DNA from: Actinomycetota bacterium
GTDB lineage: Bacteria > Actinomycetota > Actinomycetes > Actinomycetales > Microbacteriaceae
DNA: 32,520 bases
Reading direction: 5' to 3'
Assembly (NCBI GenBank): GCA_009703445.1
Contig: WLGA01000002.1
Location: 1 to 32,520, forward strand
Shown in pieces: positions 1 through 10,467 of this stretch (its first letter is position 1; each line of letters begins with the position of its first letter). The translations under genes were made by a program, and so were the position numbers. The notes below the pieces were generated by a model. The model ran no database searches and had not been told where the DNA came from. It saw only the letters and a list, made by a program, of their open reading frames with translations.

Positions 1-150
1 AAGCCGGGTAGGAACGCAAACATGGTTGAAGTTTATCGATTGTTGATTTTGTCTGAGGTGGGTCGTAATCTATTTATGTGCAGGGCTCGGGTCCTGCAAA
101 GTGAACTCGGTAGCCTTCCGGACGGTCGGCGGACCGAGTTTCGCGTTTAA
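1..150 (+). CDS. Possible 3' end of an unidentified gene entering from the left edge
   Basis: The frame is open from the first base to a TAA at 148-150, giving 49 codons with an internal ATG at 22. The end of the translation reads like an ordinary basic, Arg-rich protein tail (LPDGRRTEFRV). The stop overlaps the stop of the minus-strand DUF3800 gene, as expected for convergent genes in a compact genome. Nothing in the peptide is recognisable. A 150-base open frame can occur by chance, so this is only a candidate; sequence to the left of the window would settle it. Confidence 0.25.
   Translation, partial: KPGRNANMVEVYRLLILSEVGRNLFMCRARVLQSELGSLPDGRRTEFRV
79..140. repeat. Two inverted repeats near the left edge
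   Basis: TGCAGG (79-84) pairs with CCTGCA (93-98). AACTCGGT (104-111) pairs with ACCGAGTT (133-140) around a GC-rich 21-base loop. They lie just beyond the stop of the minus-strand DUF3800 gene, where a terminator would be expected, but neither stem is followed by a convincing T run on that strand. They could be a weak terminator or simply structured sequence. Confidence 0.3.
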
Positions 151-674
151 GCGCTGATGTCAACTTCCGCGTCAATGAGGGAGTGAATCCTTTTGCGCCA
201 TTCTCCGCCGCGAGAATCGCACCAAGCCAAAGCATCTGCGATCCAGAGAATAGGTTCCTCGTGCCGGCTCAAATGCTGAAATCCGATTGGTGCGTTTTTG
301 TCGACTTTCCGAAGCTCGCTCTTCAACCACTGTTCGTCTTTGGTGATTACCGACTCGTCTCGATCGAATACGAGCGAGTGGCATTCCATCGAAGCGGCAA
401 GATGGACCAGGGCTCGAACGCAATCTTCACGAGCCTCCAACTTGTTCTTGCGTGTGCTGATTACCTTCACAGCAACGATTCCAAGTTCTGAATATTCTTG
501 GATGAGTTTCTTGCGTCTACCGTCCCCCTCGTTGACGAAGTGAATGCTTCTTTGCCCGGGCATCTTTAGGGCCGAAACGCGTTTTCTTAGACGCGGCGCA
601 TCGCCGTCCTGCACCAAAACGCCAATAAACAGATAGTTTTTGGCTTTGGATTCATCTAAGTAAAGGGTGGCCAC
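147..674 (-). CDS. DUF3800-like protein, possible RNase H-fold nuclease
   Basis: This 175-residue protein starts at a GTG. The N-terminus (LYLDES, residues 4-9) resembles the opening strand of DUF3800 proteins, and the motif near the C-terminus (WIADALAWC, residues 144-152) resembles their conserved ADxLA segment. Asp7, Asp104 or Asp106, and Asp147 are spaced as acidic metal ligands might be in an RNase H-like fold; that is an inference, not a demonstrated activity. DUF3800 proteins are common in accessory regions, sometimes near defence or mobile genes, and no family function is firmly established. The gene lies 29 bases beyond the stop of the small membrane protein gene (704-964) and is the last gene of the left minus-strand series. 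No strong Shine-Dalgarno sequence lies directly before the GTG, so the start is uncertain. Confidence 0.6.
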   Translation of the reverse strand: MATLYLDESKAKNYLFIGVLVQDGDAPRLRKRVSALKMPGQRSIHFVNEGDGRRKKLIQEYSELGIVAVKVISTRKNKLEAREDCVRALVHLAASMECHSLVFDRDESVITKDEQWLKSELRKVDKNAPIGFQHLSRHEEPILWIADALAWCDSRGGEWRKRIHSLIDAEVDISA

Positions 675-703
675 GATAGCAATTTATCGCCCACCTCAGA
701 CAA

Positions 704-964
704 CTATTCGCTCGGCGGCGCAGACCTTGGCCAAAGGCAAATTGCCAGCGACAAAGCGCCGAACAGGGCCGACAGAATGCCACCCTCGGCGATGTTGATC
801 CAGACATACAAGCCAAAGGCGATCGAGCCGAGTGCCAACACAATCGCAAACGCCCGGTTGCCCTTGCTATAGCGGGTGAGCACGCTGAGCAACAGCGAAC
901 CAATGCTCAATCCCGTGAAACTCATCACGGTGAACAGACCCAAATATTCGTCTAGCATCGGCAT
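704..964 (-). CDS. Small hydrophobic membrane protein, unknown function
   Basis: The 86-residue product has about three hydrophobic segments, at roughly residues 7-28, 37-55 and 60-79, and a short polar C-terminus (RSAPPSE). I do not recognise a family. The ATG lies two bases beyond the stop of the YdeI-like gene, so the two are almost certainly co-transcribed and perhaps translationally coupled. A second in-frame ATG at residue 3 is an alternative start. Confidence 0.6.
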   Translation of the reverse strand: MPMLDEYLGLFTVMSFTGLSIGSLLLSVLTRYSKGNRAFAIVLALGSIAFGLYVWINIAEGGILSALFGALSLAICLWPRSAPPSE

Positions 965-966
965 GA

Positions 967-1233
967 TTACTTCTTCGAAGCCGGGTGATCCATACGCATG
1001 TATACCCCGCCCTTCCTGAGTTCATCAATCATCTGGTTGAGTCGCTTCGCACGGATGTCTGGTCGCACGGCCCGATCAATCCAGGCAACATAATCGTTGC
1101 GCTGGTATGGCGGGCGGTGATCATAATCGGCCCGAACAGCGTTCTCTTCGAGTGCCAACTTCACATCGGCAGGCATTTCATAGAGCTTGCGACGAAGGTT
1201 GCCCTTCTTGTCACGCGGCTCTCGACTGCTCAT
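967..1233 (-). CDS. YdeI/OmdA-like (PF13376-type) small protein
   Basis: The 88 residues match the pattern of the bacteriocin-protection YdeI/OmdA C-terminal domain: a proline-preceded helix with ALEEN (residues 27-31), an aromatic-rich middle with YVAWIDRA (47-54), and a basic helix with RAKRLNQMIDELRKG (61-75). In the family this is usually a small helical domain, sometimes fused to others; its molecular role is not established. Here it stands alone with a basic N-terminal extension. It lies between the SDR gene (18-base gap) and the small membrane protein gene, in the same direction. The family call rests on pattern memory rather than a search. Confidence 0.6.
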   Translation of the reverse strand: MSSREPRDKKGNLRRKLYEMPADVKLALEENAVRADYDHRPPYQRNDYVAWIDRAVRPDIRAKRLNQMIDELRKGGVYMRMDHPASKK

Positions 1234-1251
1234 GCCTAAAGCCTAAGCGGA

Positions 1252-1998
1252 TTACTTGGTGAAGTAGCCGGTGTCGCCAACGAGAACGGTGTTGTTTGCC
1301 GGAGCCGGAGCCTCGGCGGCCTTCACGATCTCGGCAGCGAACTCTTCAACGTTGTATAGCTTGCCAACGGCTTCCTTACGCGCGTCAATCGCACCTGGGT
1401 TTAGTCGGTCGAGCAGGGTCGCGGTCACGGTGCCCTCGATCATGTCGCCAGACACAACCACAAACTCGATGCCTTTAGCGGTTAGCGCTGGGATCATGTC
1501 GCGAAGCGCATCCTCGCCGGCTCGCTTCGACAGCGCCACCGGAACATACTCGGGCATGGTCTCAACTTCACGGATGAAGTGTGCCTGGTGGCTGGTCACG
1601 AAAACAATCTTTGAGCCTTCGCCAAGCAGCGGAAGCAGGGTGTTGACCAGGTTGACCTGAGCGTCGCGGTTGAGCTTCATTGCATAGTCTTCGCCCTTAC
1701 CGGCTTCCATGCCGCCAGAAGCGTTGAGAACTAGAAGGTCTAGGTTGCCGAACTGATCCTTGAGGGTCGCCGCCAGGGCGTCGATGCTCGAGTAGTCGGT
1801 TAGGTCGGCGCCAACCACAATCGCCTTGCCGCCAGCTTCGATGATGCCGTTGGCAACCTTCTCGGCGCGAACCACCTTGTCGCGGTAGTTGATGGCAACG
1901 GTTGCACCCTTTGCCGCCAGCATGGCAGCTACCTGAGCGCCGATGCCGCGAGATGAACCAGAAACGAAAGCGTGCTTACCTGCGAAAGTGTTAGTCAT
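1252..1998 (-). CDS. SDR-family protein with non-canonical YxxxK motif
   Basis: This is a 248-residue Rossmann-fold short-chain dehydrogenase/reductase-like protein. The dinucleotide-binding motif SGSSRGIG is at residues 13-20, the NAS strand motif at 92-94 and the active-site Ser candidate at 136. In the classical YxxxK motif, Lys158 is present (ALSKRAGEDAL) but the Tyr position four residues before it is Val154; the nearest Tyr is at 151. Classical SDR chemistry needs that Tyr, so the protein may use another residue, have altered activity, or be a binding protein. The length fits the family. It starts 15 bases beyond the MFS transporter stop, which suggests co-transcription. The substrate is unknown. 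Confidence 0.8.
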   Translation of the reverse strand: MTNTFAGKHAFVSGSSRGIGAQVAAMLAAKGATVAINYRDKVVRAEKVANGIIEAGGKAIVVGADLTDYSSIDALAATLKDQFGNLDLLVLNASGGMEAGKGEDYAMKLNRDAQVNLVNTLLPLLGEGSKIVFVTSHQAHFIREVETMPEYVPVALSKRAGEDALRDMIPALTAKGIEFVVVSGDMIEGTVTATLLDRLNPGAIDARKEAVGKLYNVEEFAAEIVKAAEAPAPANNTVLVGDTGYFTK

Positions 1999-2013
1999 GC
2001 CTCAAGTTTAGTT

Positions 2014-3267
2014 TTATTCGGCCTTGGGGACGATGGTTTTGAGACCTCGCAGCGGCGAAGCAAAGATGAACCAGGATGAGAGCAACGCACCGACAGCGGC
2101 AACAAAAACTACTGGGACCATTCCAAACCACGTCGCGAAGGCTCCGGCTAGCAGCGCACTGATCGGCATGACACCCCAGACGAAGAATCGAATCGATGCG
2201 TTCATGCGACCGAGTAGGTGCTCCGGGCATAGGGCCTGGCGAGCACTTACCTGAGTGATGTTGTAAACCAAACCGGTGAATGCAATCACCGACTCAGACA
2301 AGATGACGATCGGTAGAGCGCTGGCATCGCCAATCATCGCGGCAATCGGGAATCCGAAGACCGCAACAGCGCTAAGCACGAGAGCTGCAATTACCGTGTT
2401 TCCTTGACCAATCCATTCGCCAATTTTTGCCGCCGATAACGCTCCTGCGAGACCTGCGCCTGCGGCAGCCGTGAACACCAAGCCATAGAGTGCTGGCGAG
2501 ACATCCATGTTTCTTAGCACCAGAATCGGCACCAACGTGTGCACACCAGAGGTGAAGAAGTTGAAGGTCGCGGTCGACGCTGTGATTCGGCCGATAATTG
2601 GGTGCTTAGTTACGAACTTCACGCCCTCGGTGATCTCATCACGCAGCTTGCCGCGATCCTGCTTGGCAATGGCCGACTCATCCATCTTGATTCGACTGAC
2701 CGAAACCAGGCTCACCAAGAACGAAATAGCATCGGCCAGCATCAAAATCGGTGCTTTCACGATGGTGAGCAAGAACCCGATAACCGCAGGGCCAACCAGC
2801 ATGGATGTCTGCTTCGTCGTTTCTAACGCCGAGTTTGCCTTGGCCATCTGCTCTTTAGGCAGCATGATCGGCAGCACGCTTTGATAGGCGACATCGAAAA
2901 ACACGTTTGCGGCGCTGATTACGGCGGCTCCCACGATGATAAAAGTCATGTTCAAGATGCCGGCCCACCAGGCCAACGGAACTGAGAGCACAACGAGCAT
3001 GCGCACCACGTCGGCAAGAATCATCACGCGACGCTTCATCCAGCGATCGACCCACGCACCAGCCGGTAAGCCAATCAGCAAGAACATACTCATGCCGGCG
3101 GCGTTCATCATTCCGATCTGCCACTCGGAGGCCTGCAACATGGTTACGGCCAACACCGGCAGAGCTAGACCGCTCATCTGGTCGCCGATTGCGCTGACCG
3201 TTTGACCGGCCCATAAGTATTGGAAGTTACGGTTGCGCAGGACCGACGAAGTTTTTTCCGATGACAT
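2014..3267 (-). CDS. MFS transporter, MFS_3/enterobactin-exporter-like
   Basis: This 417-residue integral membrane protein has about twelve hydrophobic segments. Its N-terminus, with LRNRNFQYLWAGQTVSAIGD (residues 10-29), is typical of the MFS_3 group that includes the enterobactin exporter EntS and macrolide-efflux-like proteins. The loop between helices 2 and 3 carries the DRWMKRRVMI variant of the conserved MFS motif. A cytoplasmic loop near the middle is rich in charged residues. It probably exports a small molecule by proton antiport, but the substrate cannot be read from sequence. It is the first gene of the minus-strand series that continues with the SDR, YdeI-like and small membrane genes. 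The start ATG at 3267 gives the expected N-terminus. Confidence 0.85.
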   Translation of the reverse strand: MSSEKTSSVLRNRNFQYLWAGQTVSAIGDQMSGLALPVLAVTMLQASEWQIGMMNAAGMSMFLLIGLPAGAWVDRWMKRRVMILADVVRMLVVLSVPLAWWAGILNMTFIIVGAAVISAANVFFDVAYQSVLPIMLPKEQMAKANSALETTKQTSMLVGPAVIGFLLTIVKAPILMLADAISFLVSLVSVSRIKMDESAIAKQDRGKLRDEITEGVKFVTKHPIIGRITASTATFNFFTSGVHTLVPILVLRNMDVSPALYGLVFTAAAGAGLAGALSAAKIGEWIGQGNTVIAALVLSAVAVFGFPIAAMIGDASALPIVILSESVIAFTGLVYNITQVSARQALCPEHLLGRMNASIRFFVWGVMPISALLAGAFATWFGMVPVVFVAAVGALLSSWFIFASPLRGLKTIVPKAE

Positions 3268-3321
3268 GCTGTCAGCCTAGTTACTTCACATCCCAGACTG
3301 CGGAGAGGAAACTCGGGTTAA

Positions 3322-3356
3322 AGAAAAACACCTCCCATTTCTGAGAGGTGTTTTCT
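3322..3356 (-). terminator. Rho-independent terminator after tRNA-Ala
   Basis: Stem AACACCTC (3327-3334) pairs with GAGGTGTT (3345-3352), extended by flanking A/T pairs. Read on the minus strand the hairpin is followed by TTTTTCTTT. It lies directly downstream of tRNA-Ala and ends the gyrB-gyrA-DUF3566-tRNA series. A T-rich flank on the other side means it might also act on plus-strand transcripts. Confidence 0.8.
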
Positions 3357-3361
3357 TGCTG

Positions 3362-3434
3362 TGGAGACTAGGGGGGTCGAACCCCTGACCCCCTGCTTGC
3401 AAAGCAGGTGCTCTACCAACTGAGCTAAGTCCCC
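3362..3434 (-). tRNA. tRNA-Ala (anticodon TGC)
   Basis: The minus strand folds into a cloverleaf of 73 bases. It has acceptor GGGGACT pairing with AGTCTCC, a D arm with AGCTCAGTTGGTAGAGC, anticodon stem CCTGC/GCAGG around a loop with TGC, and a T arm with GGTTCGACCCC. The discriminator is A. The following genomic bases are CA rather than CCA, so the 3' end must be completed by the CCA-adding enzyme encoded at 25605. Confidence 0.95.
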
Positions 3435-3504
3435 GGATTGTGAATCTGGGTGGTGCCTTTGTTACTTCGGTTCAGAACCTTCTTTTGGTGAAGAAGCTTC
3501 CTGG

Positions 3505-3578
3505 TGGGCCTAGGAGGACTTGAACCTCCGACCTCTTCATTATCAGTGAAGCGCTCTAACCACCTGAGCTATAGGCCC
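3505..3578 (-). tRNA. tRNA-Ile (anticodon GAT)
   Basis: The minus strand folds into a 74-base cloverleaf with acceptor GGGCCTA/TAGGCCC, anticodon stem CTTCA/TGAAG around a loop carrying GAT, and T arm GGTTCAAGTCC. Unlike the neighbouring tRNA-Ala, a CCA trinucleotide follows the discriminator in the genome (3502-3504). The Ile-Ala pair after gyrA and DUF3566 is a common actinobacterial arrangement. Confidence 0.95.
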
Positions 3579-3630
3579 GTAGAACCTTTTCGACTTTACA
3601 CGAAATATTTCTACAGTGCAAAATCTCGTA

Positions 3631-4053
3631 TTAGTTGTTGGTGAAACCAACCGAGATTCCGCCGGTAATACGGCCGATAACGTTGAAGATCAGCGCACAA
3701 ACACCGGTCAACAGGGTGCCAAGCACGATGTTGAAGAAAGCCAAGGTGGTGGCGAATGACAAAACACGAGGCAGGCTCAACTGAGCGCCGATGTCTGAAC
3801 CTGAGCCACCGATAACCGAGTTAACCAGGCTGTTCAGCGAACCGAACAGGCCGGTCTGGCTCACAACTGCCCAGAGCAAGGTGAAACCGATGATGGTTGC
3901 GATGCCCATGGCGATGGTTACCAATAGGGCAACACGAACTGCAGACCAGAAATCAATGTGAACCAGCTTTAGCTTGACCTGCTTCTGCGGGGTCATGTTG
4001 CGCTTAACAGCATTGACGGTTGACGCAGCGCCAGCCTTTAATTTGGCTCTCAT
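3631..4053 (-). CDS. DUF3566 transmembrane protein
   Basis: The 140-residue protein has a basic N-terminus, a short motif [15 protein letters not shown] (residues 30-44) that matches the DUF3566 signature (xHxDxWSxxKxS-like), and two long hydrophobic segments at about 41-68 and 101-128. It is the homologue of the protein encoded just after gyrA in mycobacteria (Rv0007 position). Its role is not firmly known; its conserved position beside gyrA and its membrane topology have led to suggestions of a cell-envelope or division link. The ATG overlaps the gyrA stop as ATGA (4050-4053), so translation is coupled to gyrA. Confidence 0.85.
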   Translation of the reverse strand: MRAKLKAGAASTVNAVKRNMTPQKQVKLKLVHIDFWSAVRVALLVTIAMGIATIIGFTLLWAVVSQTGLFGSLNSLVNSVIGGSGSDIGAQLSLPRVLSFATTLAFFNIVLGTLLTGVCALIFNVIGRITGGISVGFTNN

Positions 4054-6590
4054 TCGGTTGCTCCTTCGATGCCCTCTTCACCTTCGGCATCTTCTAGGCC
4101 TTCGGCATTGGTTTCAAGATTACGCTCAGTGTTCTTGGCAAGTCCAATGATGTTGTCATCCTCGTCGAATCGAGCGAAGACAACACCCATGGTGTCGCGA
4201 CCCTTGGCTGGAACTTCGCTAACTGCCGAGCGAACCACCTTGCCCGAGGCTAGAACTACAAGAACTTCGTCTTCTTCGGTGACGATCTGGGCACCAACTA
4301 GATCGCCACGCTTTTCTTCAAGCTTGGCAACCTTGATTCCTAGACCACCGCGGTTTTGTGGGCGGTACTGGTCAACCGAGGTGCGCTTTGCGTATCCACC
4401 TTCGGTGACCACGAAGACGAAGGTTTCGTCTGCGTCGTTGATGACCGATGCTGAAAGCAGGTGATCGCCGCTGCGGAAGTGCATACCGATGTTTCCAGAG
4501 GTGTCACGACCCATCGGGCGAAGGCTCTCGTCGCTTGCCGAGAAGCGGATTGACATTCCCTTGTGCGAAACAAGAAGAAGGTCGTCAGATTCGTTGGCCA
4601 AAAGCGCCGAAACCAGTTCGTCGCCTTCGCGAAGCTTGATCGCGATGATTCCACCGGTGCGAGCGGTGTCATATGCGTCCAGTGCGGTCTTCTTAACCAA
4701 GCCCTCGCGGGTGGCGAGCACTAGGTAAGGAGCCTGCTTGTAATCCTTGAGGTCAAGAACCTGGGCGACCTGCTCATCTGGCTGAAGGGCAAGCAAGTTG
4801 GCAACGTGCTGGCCCTTGGTGTCGCGGCCGGCCTCTAGAACTTCATAGGCCTTGGTGCGATAGACGCGACCCTTGTTGGTGAAGAACAGCAACCAGTGGT
4901 GAGTGGTGGTAACGAAGAAGTGTTCAACCACGTCGTCTGCACGCAGGTTGGCACCCTTCACGCCCTTGCCTCCGCGGTGCTGCTGGCGATAGTTGTCGCT
5001 CTTGGTGCGCTTGATGTAGCCACCGCGGGTGAGCGAGATAACCATCTCTTCTTCAGGGATGAGGTCTTCAACCGAAACGTCGCCATCGAAGCCAGCGATG
5101 ATGGTGCTGCGACGGTCATCGCCGTGCTTGTTTACAACCTCGTCGAGCTCTTCGCTGATGATGCTGCGCTGACGAACTGGGTCGGCAATGATGGCCTTGA
5201 AGTCAAGGATCTGAGCCTCGAGTTCGGCCGCCTCGTCAATGATCTTCTGACGTTCTAGGGCAGCAAGCTGACGCAGCTGCATGTTTAGAATCGCGCGAGC
5301 CTGTAGTTCGTCGATCGAGAGCAAGCCCATTAGGCCATCGCGGGCCTCGTCGACATTTGCGCTCTTGCGAATCAATGCGATTACGGCGTCGAGTGCATCG
5401 AGTGCCTTTAGGTAACCGCGCAGAATGTGGGCGCGCTCTTCGGCCTTCTTTAGGCGGAACTGAGTGCGGCGAACAATTACCTCAACCTGGTGAGCAACCC
5501 AGTTGGTGATGAACCCGTCCAGGCTTAGGGTGCGTGGCACACCGTCAACCAGAGCCAACATGTTGGCGCTGAAGTTCTCCTGAAGCGGGGTCAGCTTGTA
5601 GAGGTTGTTCAGAACGACGCGGGCAACCGCATCCTTCTTCAAAACAACGACCAGGCGCTGACCGGTTCGACCAGAGGTCTCGTCACGGATGTCGGCGATG
5701 CCTGAAAGGCGGCCTTCCTTGACCAAACCGGCGATCTTCTCGGCCAAGTTGTCAGGGTTTACCTGGTATGGCAGCTCGGTGACAACCAGGCAGGTGCGAC
5801 CCTGGAGTTCTTCGACGTTGATGATCGCGCGCATGGTGATTGAACCGCGACCGGTGCGATAAGCCTCTTCGATGCCCTTGCGACCAAGGATGTGTGCACC
5901 GGTAGGGAAGTCTGGGCCCTTGATGCGCTCAATAAGCGCCTCGAGAAGCTCCTCGTTGGTTGCCTCTGGGTTCTTTAGGTACCACTGAGCACCCTCGGCA
6001 ACCTCACGAAGGTTGTGAGGTGGGATGTTAGTGGCCATACCGACCGCAATACCAATCGAACCGTTGATTAGCAGGTTCGGGATACGGCTCGGCAGAACGG
6101 TTGGTTCCTGGGTGCGGCCGTCATAGTTGTCCTGGAAGTCGACGGTGTCTTCGTCGATGTCGCGAACCATTTCCATTGCCAACTGTGCCATGCGGCACTC
6201 GGTGTAACGAGGGGCAGCGGCTGGGTCGTTACCCGGTGAACCGAAGTTTCCCTGACCAGAGATCAACGGGTAGCGAAGATTCCAGTCCTGGGTCAGGCGA
6301 ACCATGGTGTCGTAAATGGCGCTGTCACCGTGTGGGTGGAACTGGCCCATTACGTCACCGACGACGCGGGAACACTTTGAGAACTGCTTGTCTGGGCGGT
6401 AGCCACCGTCGAACATTGCATAAATGACGCGGCGGTGAACCGGCTTTAGGCCATCTCGAACGTCTGGAAGGGCGCGGCCCACGATAACGCTCATTGCGTA
6501 GTCGAGGTAGCTGCGCTGCATTTCGACCTGAAGGTCGACCTGCTCGATGTTGTCGCGCAGCGCTGGGACGTTGGTAGTTTCGTCAGCCAT
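4050..6590 (-). CDS. gyrA: DNA gyrase subunit A
   Basis: This 846-residue subunit breaks and rejoins DNA in the A2B2 gyrase that introduces negative supercoils. The catalytic Tyr is residue 129 in APRYTECRM. The quinolone-resistance region reads [10 protein letters not shown], with Ser90 and Asp94 in place, so no classical resistance substitution is present. The C-terminal beta-pinwheel has a GyrA box variant QHRGGKG (family consensus QRRGGKG), which is needed for DNA wrapping. The acidic C-terminal tail is typical. It lies 32 bases downstream of gyrB, with which it forms a unit, and overlaps DUF3566 by four bases. Numbering coincides with that of Mycobacterium tuberculosis GyrA at positions 90, 94 and 129. 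Confidence 0.98.
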   Translation of the reverse strand: MADETTNVPALRDNIEQVDLQVEMQRSYLDYAMSVIVGRALPDVRDGLKPVHRRVIYAMFDGGYRPDKQFSKCSRVVGDVMGQFHPHGDSAIYDTMVRLTQDWNLRYPLISGQGNFGSPGNDPAAAPRYTECRMAQLAMEMVRDIDEDTVDFQDNYDGRTQEPTVLPSRIPNLLINGSIGIAVGMATNIPPHNLREVAEGAQWYLKNPEATNEELLEALIERIKGPDFPTGAHILGRKGIEEAYRTGRGSITMRAIINVEELQGRTCLVVTELPYQVNPDNLAEKIAGLVKEGRLSGIADIRDETSGRTGQRLVVVLKKDAVARVVLNNLYKLTPLQENFSANMLALVDGVPRTLSLDGFITNWVAHQVEVIVRRTQFRLKKAEERAHILRGYLKALDALDAVIALIRKSANVDEARDGLMGLLSIDELQARAILNMQLRQLAALERQKIIDEAAELEAQILDFKAIIADPVRQRSIISEELDEVVNKHGDDRRSTIIAGFDGDVSVEDLIPEEEMVISLTRGGYIKRTKSDNYRQQHRGGKGVKGANLRADDVVEHFFVTTTHHWLLFFTNKGRVYRTKAYEVLEAGRDTKGQHVANLLALQPDEQVAQVLDLKDYKQAPYLVLATREGLVKKTALDAYDTARTGGIIAIKLREGDELVSALLANESDDLLLVSHKGMSIRFSASDESLRPMGRDTSGNIGMHFRSGDHLLSASVINDADETFVFVVTEGGYAKRTSVDQYRPQNRGGLGIKVAKLEEKRGDLVGAQIVTEEDEVLVVLASGKVVRSAVSEVPAKGRDTMGVVFARFDEDDNIIGLAKNTERNLETNAEGLEDAEGEEGIEGATE

Positions 6591-6622
6591 GATTTCTCTT
6601 CTCTAAATCTCTCGTCGGCGGC

Positions 6623-8599
<1,977 letters not shown>

Positions 8600-8713
8600 C
8601 TATTTTCACCGTTAGGCCCTATAGAACTGCAGTGGTTTCACTGGCTGATATTCGGGGTAACTAACTAGAAAGAATTTTACCGTGGATGGCAGACATTTAC
8701 AGGGATGTGGAGG

Positions 8714-9220
8714 CTATCCATACGTGTCGCGAGGGCCTCTTCCGGGCACCGATCGCGGGCCTTTTTTCCAGCTCGGCGCGTCTGGCCCGAGCAACTTCAA
8801 ACTTGTGATTTCGACACCCGGATGGGCCTCTCGAATCATGTCCAGAATTTGAATCTGCAGGAGGCGCAATTGGGTCGCCCAAGCGGTCGATTTGCATCGA
8901 ATTGTGAGGGTGCCATTGATCAGTGCTTCCGGATGTGTTGCCGCGGCATTGGTCTCACCGACGATCTGTGCCCAGTTGTTGAAAAGTTCGGCCTCGGCCA
9001 ACTGTGAATCCCAACGGAACGACTTCAATAGGTCATCAAGACCGGTGCCCGCCTTGATTGGGTCGCGACCAGGTTCGAATGGGCGAGAGCTATTTTTTGC
9101 GGCTTTTTCGGCGATTCTCTTGGCATCCCGGCTAAGTCGACCGGTCACCGCTTCGCGCATTCGCCAGTAAAACTCCTGAGCGAAATCCGATTTCTCTGGG
9201 CGCTCAGCCATTTTCTGCAC
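8714..9220 (-). CDS. dciA: DciA family protein (DUF721), replicative helicase operator/loader
   Basis: DciA recruits or loads the DnaB helicase in bacteria that lack DnaC/DnaI. The DUF721 core is residues 61-150: helix with DDLLKSFRW, the conserved FNNWAQIVGE, then GTLTIRCKSTAWATQLRLLQIQIL and a VxIxSLKLLGP end. The N-terminal basic region is variable in the family. The product is 168 residues from GTG at 9220; an in-frame ATG at 9211 is an alternative. The GTG has a GAGG about 9 bases upstream. The 5' end overlaps the end of recF, so translation is probably coupled. The window also encodes DnaB and DnaA, giving most of the initiation set. Confidence 0.85.
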   Translation of the reverse strand: MQKMAERPEKSDFAQEFYWRMREAVTGRLSRDAKRIAEKAAKNSSRPFEPGRDPIKAGTGLDDLLKSFRWDSQLAEAELFNNWAQIVGETNAAATHPEALINGTLTIRCKSTAWATQLRLLQIQILDMIREAHPGVEITSLKLLGPDAPSWKKGPRSVPGRGPRDTYG

Positions 9221-10403
9221 CGCCGTCGGCCTCGGCCGAGACCTCGCCGTGTTTCACGTGGAACACCGTTGCGATCAATTCTTCCGGAACATCCTCGGCA
9301 ACTGCAGCGGTAATTAGGACCTGCTCGTTGCCGGCAACCATCCCAGCCAGACGGGCGCGACGCCCGGCATCTAGTTCGGCGAAAACGTCATCCAAGATCA
9401 AAATCGGGTCGCCGGTTCGGGTTTCGGCGCGAAGCAAGGCAATCGAAGCCAATCGAAGGGCGAGCGCGTATGACCAGCTCTCGCCGTGGCTCGCGTATCC
9501 CTTGGCGGGCAGAGTTCCAAGCATCAAAACCAGGTCGTCTCGGTGTGGGCCTACCAAAGTGATGCCGCGTTCGAGCTCTTTTGCGCGAACCGTGGCCAAC
9601 TTTGCGCTGTAAAGCGCATCGATTTCGGCGCGATCTGCCGTCTGGATGTACTCCAAATCCTCGGAATCGTCATCATCCCCCCAGCCGCTCGGAATCGCCG
9701 TACCCAACAACGAGCTCTTCACCAGTATGCGCGGCTCATTATTAGCAATCGCAATCGACCGATAGGCCTCAAACAGGTGCGGGCGCAGTCGTTCTACCAA
9801 ATCCACGCGGGCCGCGATGATCTCAGACCCGTATGAAACCAGGCTCTGGTCCCAGGCATCAAGGGTGCTGAGCGCGCTCCCCTTCGCCCCGGTCTGGCGC
9901 GCGGTTTTCAAAAGTGTGTTTCGCTGCTTGAGGACGCGCTCGTAATCGCTGTAAACCCCGGCAAACCTTGGCCAAACCTGAACTACAAGTTCGTCGATAA
10001 ACGCGCGGCGATTGGTTGGGTCGCGCTTGACGATATCCAGATCCTCTGGCGCGAAAGTTACCGAATTCACCAATCCAAGGATGTCTCGCACGCGCGGAGC
10101 TGGTGATTTATTGATTCGGGCCTTGTTGGCGCTGTCCCGATTGAGTTCTAGCTCAATAAGAATGTCGCGATCGGCATGACTTGCCATGGCTCGGATGGCT
10201 GCCTGTGGCTCATCCTGTTTGATTAGCGGCAAGTAACCGGCAACACGGTGGCTGGAAAGGGTGGATAAGTATCTAATCGCCTCGACCAGATTAGTTTTTC
10301 CTTGGCCATTGGGTCCCACCAGCAAATTCACACCGGGCTGAAGGGCGATTTCGGCATTCTTGTAATTACGAAAAGAGGCCAGCGACAGATGCTTAATAAA
10401 CAT
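9204..10403 (-). CDS. recF: DNA replication and repair protein RecF
   Basis: This 399-residue SMC-like ATPase binds gapped DNA and helps load RecA during recombinational repair. The Walker A motif GPNGQGKT is at residues 30-37. The signature and Walker B regions appear near the C-terminus as LALRLASIALLR and ILILDDVFAELD, the latter with the expected acidic pair. Length is normal. It sits between dnaN and dciA on the same strand, the usual actinobacterial order. The C-terminal segment FHVKH is encoded by a parS-like site at 9250-9265. Confidence 0.97.
   Translation of the reverse strand: MFIKHLSLASFRNYKNAEIALQPGVNLLVGPNGQGKTNLVEAIRYLSTLSSHRVAGYLPLIKQDEPQAAIRAMASHADRDILIELELNRDSANKARINKSPAPRVRDILGLVNSVTFAPEDLDIVKRDPTNRRAFIDELVVQVWPRFAGVYSDYERVLKQRNTLLKTARQTGAKGSALSTLDAWDQSLVSYGSEIIAARVDLVERLRPHLFEAYRSIAIANNEPRILVKSSLLGTAIPSGWGDDDDSEDLEYIQTADRAEIDALYSAKLATVRAKELERGITLVGPHRDDLVLMLGTLPAKGYASHGESWSYALALRLASIALLRAETRTGDPILILDDVFAELDAGRRARLAGMVAGNEQVLITAAVAEDVPEELIATVFHVKHGEVSAEADGGAENG
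9250..9265. promoter_or_regulatory. parS: parS-type site inside recF
   Basis: The plus strand reads TGTTTCACGTGGAACA; its complement, TGTTCCACGTGAAACA, fits the published consensus TGTTNCACGTGAAACA with one non-palindromic base. It lies in the recF 3' coding region, about 2.5 kb left of oriC. ParB (18068) should bind it. Confidence 0.75.
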
Positions 10404-10467
10404 CCGTCACCCGCCTCTTTTCAAAAGTTTGTCATTCGCAGCCTAAGGCAGCGATTTTATTGGGTTT

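Noticed and set aside
4896-5258. Plus-strand open frames inside gyrA, gyrB, recF and murJ
   Set aside because: All lie opposite conserved genes; their low stop density reflects the codon use of the real gene.
6359-6370. Fluoroquinolone-resistance substitution in GyrA
   Set aside because: The region has Ser90 and Asp94, the wild-type pattern.
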